From: a bacterium
GTDB lineage: Bacteria; UBP15; UBA6099
DNA: 6,614 bases
Assembly (NCBI GenBank): GCA_029573925.1
Contig: JAKQBV010000116.1
Location: 1-6,614, forward strand
Direction: 5' to 3'
Numbering within the stretch: position 1 is the first letter of the stretch; every line of letters starts with the position of its first letter. The notes beneath the pieces are model-generated. The model saw nothing but the letters and a program-made list of their open reading frames with translations. It was not told where the DNA came from and did not search any database. This document shows positions 5,246-6,614 of the stretch, piece by piece. The translations under genes were made by a program, and so were the position numbers.

Positions 5246-5773
5246 ATGGCGAAGTATGAGTTTGGCGGGAAAAGGCCGGCGGTCGGCGACGGGACTTGGG
5301 TCCACGAGACCGCGCAGCTTATCGGCGACGTTGTGGTCGGCTCCGGGTGTTTTATCGGAGCGGGAGCCGTCCTTCGGGGCGACTTCGGGAGCTGCCGCGT
5401 CGGCGACCGTTCGAGCGTTCAGGAAAGTTGCGCCATGCACTCGCGCCCCGGCGAGGTTTGTTCCGTAGGCTCCGATTCGACAATCGGCCACGGGGCGGTC
5501 CTTCACGGCTGCAAGGTGGGAGACCGCGCGGTGGTCGGCATCCACTGCGTGGTTGCGGACGGCGCGGAAGTTGGCAACGACTGCATAATCGGGGAGAACT
5601 CTCTGGTGAAGGCGGGGATGAAGATACCTGCCGGGAGCCTCGCCGCAGGGTCGCCCGCAGTTGTGAAAGGACCTCTGAAGGAATCGCAGATAATGATGAA
5701 AAACGCGGGAGCGGCGTTGTACTCCGAGCTTGCGGCCAAATACATCCGAGAAGCCCGCAGGCTGCCCGACTGA
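5246..5773 (+). CDS. Gamma-class carbonic anhydrase-like hexapeptide-repeat protein
   Basis: 175 aa, the normal size for the YrdA/PaaY/CaiE branch of the gamma-carbonic anhydrase family. These are left-handed beta-helix trimers, mostly cytosolic, with a zinc or iron site at subunit interfaces. Hexapeptide turns run from about residue 20 (VHETAQLIGDVVVG) to 140 (IPAGSLAAGSPAVVKG), then a C-terminal helix ends the protein. Metal ligands are visible as His65 (CAMHS), His82 (TIGHG) and His87 (VLHGC), the usual 82+5 spacing. The VLRGD motif supplies Arg44 and Asp46, and Gln59 matches the conserved Gln of VQE, so the site looks complete. The acidic loop of the archaeal Cam enzyme is absent, as in most bacterial members. 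At 98-100 the common 'G-M-G' reads G-I-H. Activity may be CO2 hydration or only metal binding; PaaY-type thioesterase activity is another possibility. It converges on the hydrolase gene with 6 bp between stop codons. Confidence 0.92.
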   Translation: MAKYEFGGKRPAVGDGTWVHETAQLIGDVVVGSGCFIGAGAVLRGDFGSCRVGDRSSVQESCAMHSRPGEVCSVGSDSTIGHGAVLHGCKVGDRAVVGIHCVVADGAEVGNDCIIGENSLVKAGMKIPAGSLAAGSPAVVKGPLKESQIMMKNAGAALYSELAAKYIREARRLPD

Positions 5774-5779
5774 ACGCGC

Positions 5780-6496
5780 TCACGCGAACTGTTTTATCCA
5801 CTCCAAGCACAACGAGAAAAAGATTTCCCTGTGTTCGGGGCGCGTGAACGCGTGGTCGGCTCCGGGGATAATCTCAATCCTTTTTGGCTCGCTCGCGCTC
5901 GCGTGGATGCGTTCGGCGTGCCAAGACGGAATCAGTTCGTCGTCCGAGCCGTGGCATGTCAGTAGGCGAGAAGCGCGGGCGCACATCGCGGGGATGTCGT
6001 GTCCCGCCGCGTCCGTCTCCAACGCCCGCTTCACCCTCGTTCCATCGCCCAAATTGATGTAATCGCCGTCGCGGGAATACTCTGGACCGAGACGCGGAAA
6101 GAAATCGAAGTTGAACGGCGTGGCGCAAATAATGGAACAGAAAGGCCGCACGGTTTCCGCCGCCGCAAGAGCCGTCAGGCCCCCGAAACTGCTGCCGATC
6201 AGCGCTATCCCGCGAGCGCCGAAATGCTCTCTGACGAAATCGGCCGCGGCCGCAAACTCGGCGGCGCGCCCCGTAAGCGTGATGTCCTCGAACTTCCCCT
6301 CGCTCTCCCCTATCCCGCTGTGATCGAACCTGAAAGCGGAAATCCCTGCCGCCGCCAACCCCTCGCACACGAGCGTCCATTTTTCGCTGTCTTTCGAGCC
6401 TGCGAACCCGTGGCTAATCACCGCCGCCGGAGCGCCTGCGCTCCCGGCTTCATGCCACGCCCCCGCAAGTCTCAACCCTCTATGCTCAAATGACAT
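5780..6496 (-). CDS. Alpha/beta hydrolase (serine esterase/acylhydrolase type)
   Basis: 238 aa, cytosolic, with no signal peptide. Fold motifs in order: oxyanion segment SHGFAGSK (28-35), FRFDHSGIGESEG (55-67), nucleophile elbow GSSFGG (101-106, Ser103), acid loop CHGSDDELIP (181-190, Asp186) and base GADHAF (212-217, His215). The triad is therefore complete and the enzyme should hydrolyse an ester or acyl bond; the substrate is not identifiable. The gene runs leftward. Its ATG is at 6496-6494, and the bases before it (CATACCCCCTAAA on the coding strand) contain no Shine-Dalgarno sequence. No alternative start nearby is better. The probable end of an IS1595-family element lies about 4 bp upstream, so the native leader, promoter and possibly a few N-terminal codons seem to have been replaced. 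The reading frame itself is intact. Confidence 0.93.
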   Translation of the reverse strand: MSFEHRGLRLAGAWHEAGSAGAPAAVISHGFAGSKDSEKWTLVCEGLAAAGISAFRFDHSGIGESEGKFEDITLTGRAAEFAAAADFVREHFGARGIALIGSSFGGLTALAAAETVRPFCSIICATPFNFDFFPRLGPEYSRDGDYINLGDGTRVKRALETDAAGHDIPAMCARASRLLTCHGSDDELIPSWHAERIHASASEPKRIEIIPGADHAFTRPEHREIFFSLCLEWIKQFA

Positions 6497-6512
6497 TTTA
6501 GGGGGTATGCAC

Positions 6513-6541
6513 TTGACTCAACCAACCCCAACCTGTAGTAT
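6513..6541 (+). promoter_or_regulatory. Promoter of the IS1595-family transposase
   Basis: TTGACT (6513-6518, 5 of 6 consensus), exactly 17 nt, then TAGTAT (6536-6541, 4 of 6). Transcription would start about 6548, that is at or within a couple of bases of ATG 6550, so the message may be leaderless. The -35 box lies inside the presumed terminal repeat. Confidence 0.55.
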
Positions 6542-6549
6542 TGTACGTC

Positions 6550-6614
6550 ATGAGCACGGTGGAGGATTACCCCAAAACACTTATGGAATTCGAAAAGCGT
6601 TTTTCTACAGAAGA
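6550..6614 (+). CDS. IS1595 family transposase (3' partial)
   Basis: Only 21 codons are inside the window. They read MSTVEDYPKTLMEFEKRF followed by STE and a partial codon. The block 'YPKTL-EFEKRFSTEE' is the well-known N-terminal signature of IS1595-family DDE transposases, which normally continues into a zinc-binding 'CP.C' region. The start at 6550 fits the family length at the N terminus although it has no Shine-Dalgarno sequence. GTG 6559 and ATG 6583 are also in frame, but the latter would remove the conserved YPKTL. It is transcribed away from the hydrolase gene. Identification rests on memory of the family motif in a very short stretch. Confidence 0.8.
   Translation, partial: MSTVEDYPKTLMEFEKRFSTE

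Larger units (their letters stand above)
6501..6614 (+). mobile_element. Left end of an IS1595-family insertion sequence (partial)
   Basis: Inferred from the transposase start at 6550 and from a G-rich boundary, GGGGGTATGCACTTGACTCA from 6501, that looks like a terminal inverted repeat. IS1595-family elements duplicate about 8 bp; the candidate target copy here is the 8 bp ending near 6500 (GACATTTT or ATTTTAGG, depending on the exact edge). The right end is outside the window, so neither the repeat nor the duplication can be confirmed. Confidence 0.6.

Noticed and set aside
5296..5847. Open frames on both strands over the carbonic anhydrase-like gene
   Set aside because: The frame at 5246-5773 carries hexapeptide repeats and all metal ligands; the others are Arg/Gly/Ser-rich shadows.
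5999..6493. Rightward open frame opposite the hydrolase
   Set aside because: The leftward frame has the complete alpha/beta hydrolase triad; the rightward one has no recognisable pattern.

Overview
The window is a stretch of bacterial chromosome, GC-rich in its genes and AT-rich in the intergenic part around 3.5-4.05 kb. Shine-Dalgarno sequences are of the GGAGG type, and intergenic DNA is rich in inverted repeats. The organism cannot be named from this sequence. An anaerobic, amino-acid-using Gram-negative such as a Synergistota member would fit the style, but that is a guess.

Bases 1-3517 look like one rightward transcription unit. It holds the C-terminal three quarters of a glutamine-synthetase-family ligase (1-1074, start outside the window), a short-chain dehydrogenase/reductase (1180-1950) and a second, complete glutamine-synthetase-family protein of the GlnA type I-beta shape (2032-3459), closed by a strong intrinsic terminator (3486-3517). 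Read against E. coli GlnA, both ligases keep the metal, ATP and glutamate residues, but both have lost the flap glutamate (Glu327) that binds and deprotonates ammonium. The second also appears to have lost Ser53 and Tyr179 of the ammonium pocket, while keeping a tyrosine where GlnA is adenylylated. My reading is that the two enzymes may be gamma-glutamyl-amine ligases rather than ammonia-assimilating synthetases. With the SDR they could form a gamma-glutamylation route for catabolising an amine or amino alcohol. This is the most interesting part of the window.

Bases 3518-4051 carry no gene. They hold two diverged, inverted copies of an AT-rich palindromic repeat on either side of another hairpin, a possible branched structure, and a plausible promoter and leader hairpin for the next gene. 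A secreted protein of unknown family follows (4052-4969), then a structured spacer (4970-5245) and a gamma-class carbonic anhydrase-like hexapeptide-repeat protein (5246-5773).

The last complete gene is a leftward serine alpha/beta hydrolase (6496-5780). It converges on the carbonic anhydrase-like gene with 6 bp between stops. About 5 bp before its start codon begins what looks like the left end of an IS1595-family insertion sequence (from about 6501), whose transposase starts at 6550 and runs out of the window. The insertion seems to have removed the hydrolase's own ribosome-binding site and promoter. The transposase has a good promoter placed so that its mRNA would start almost at the ATG.
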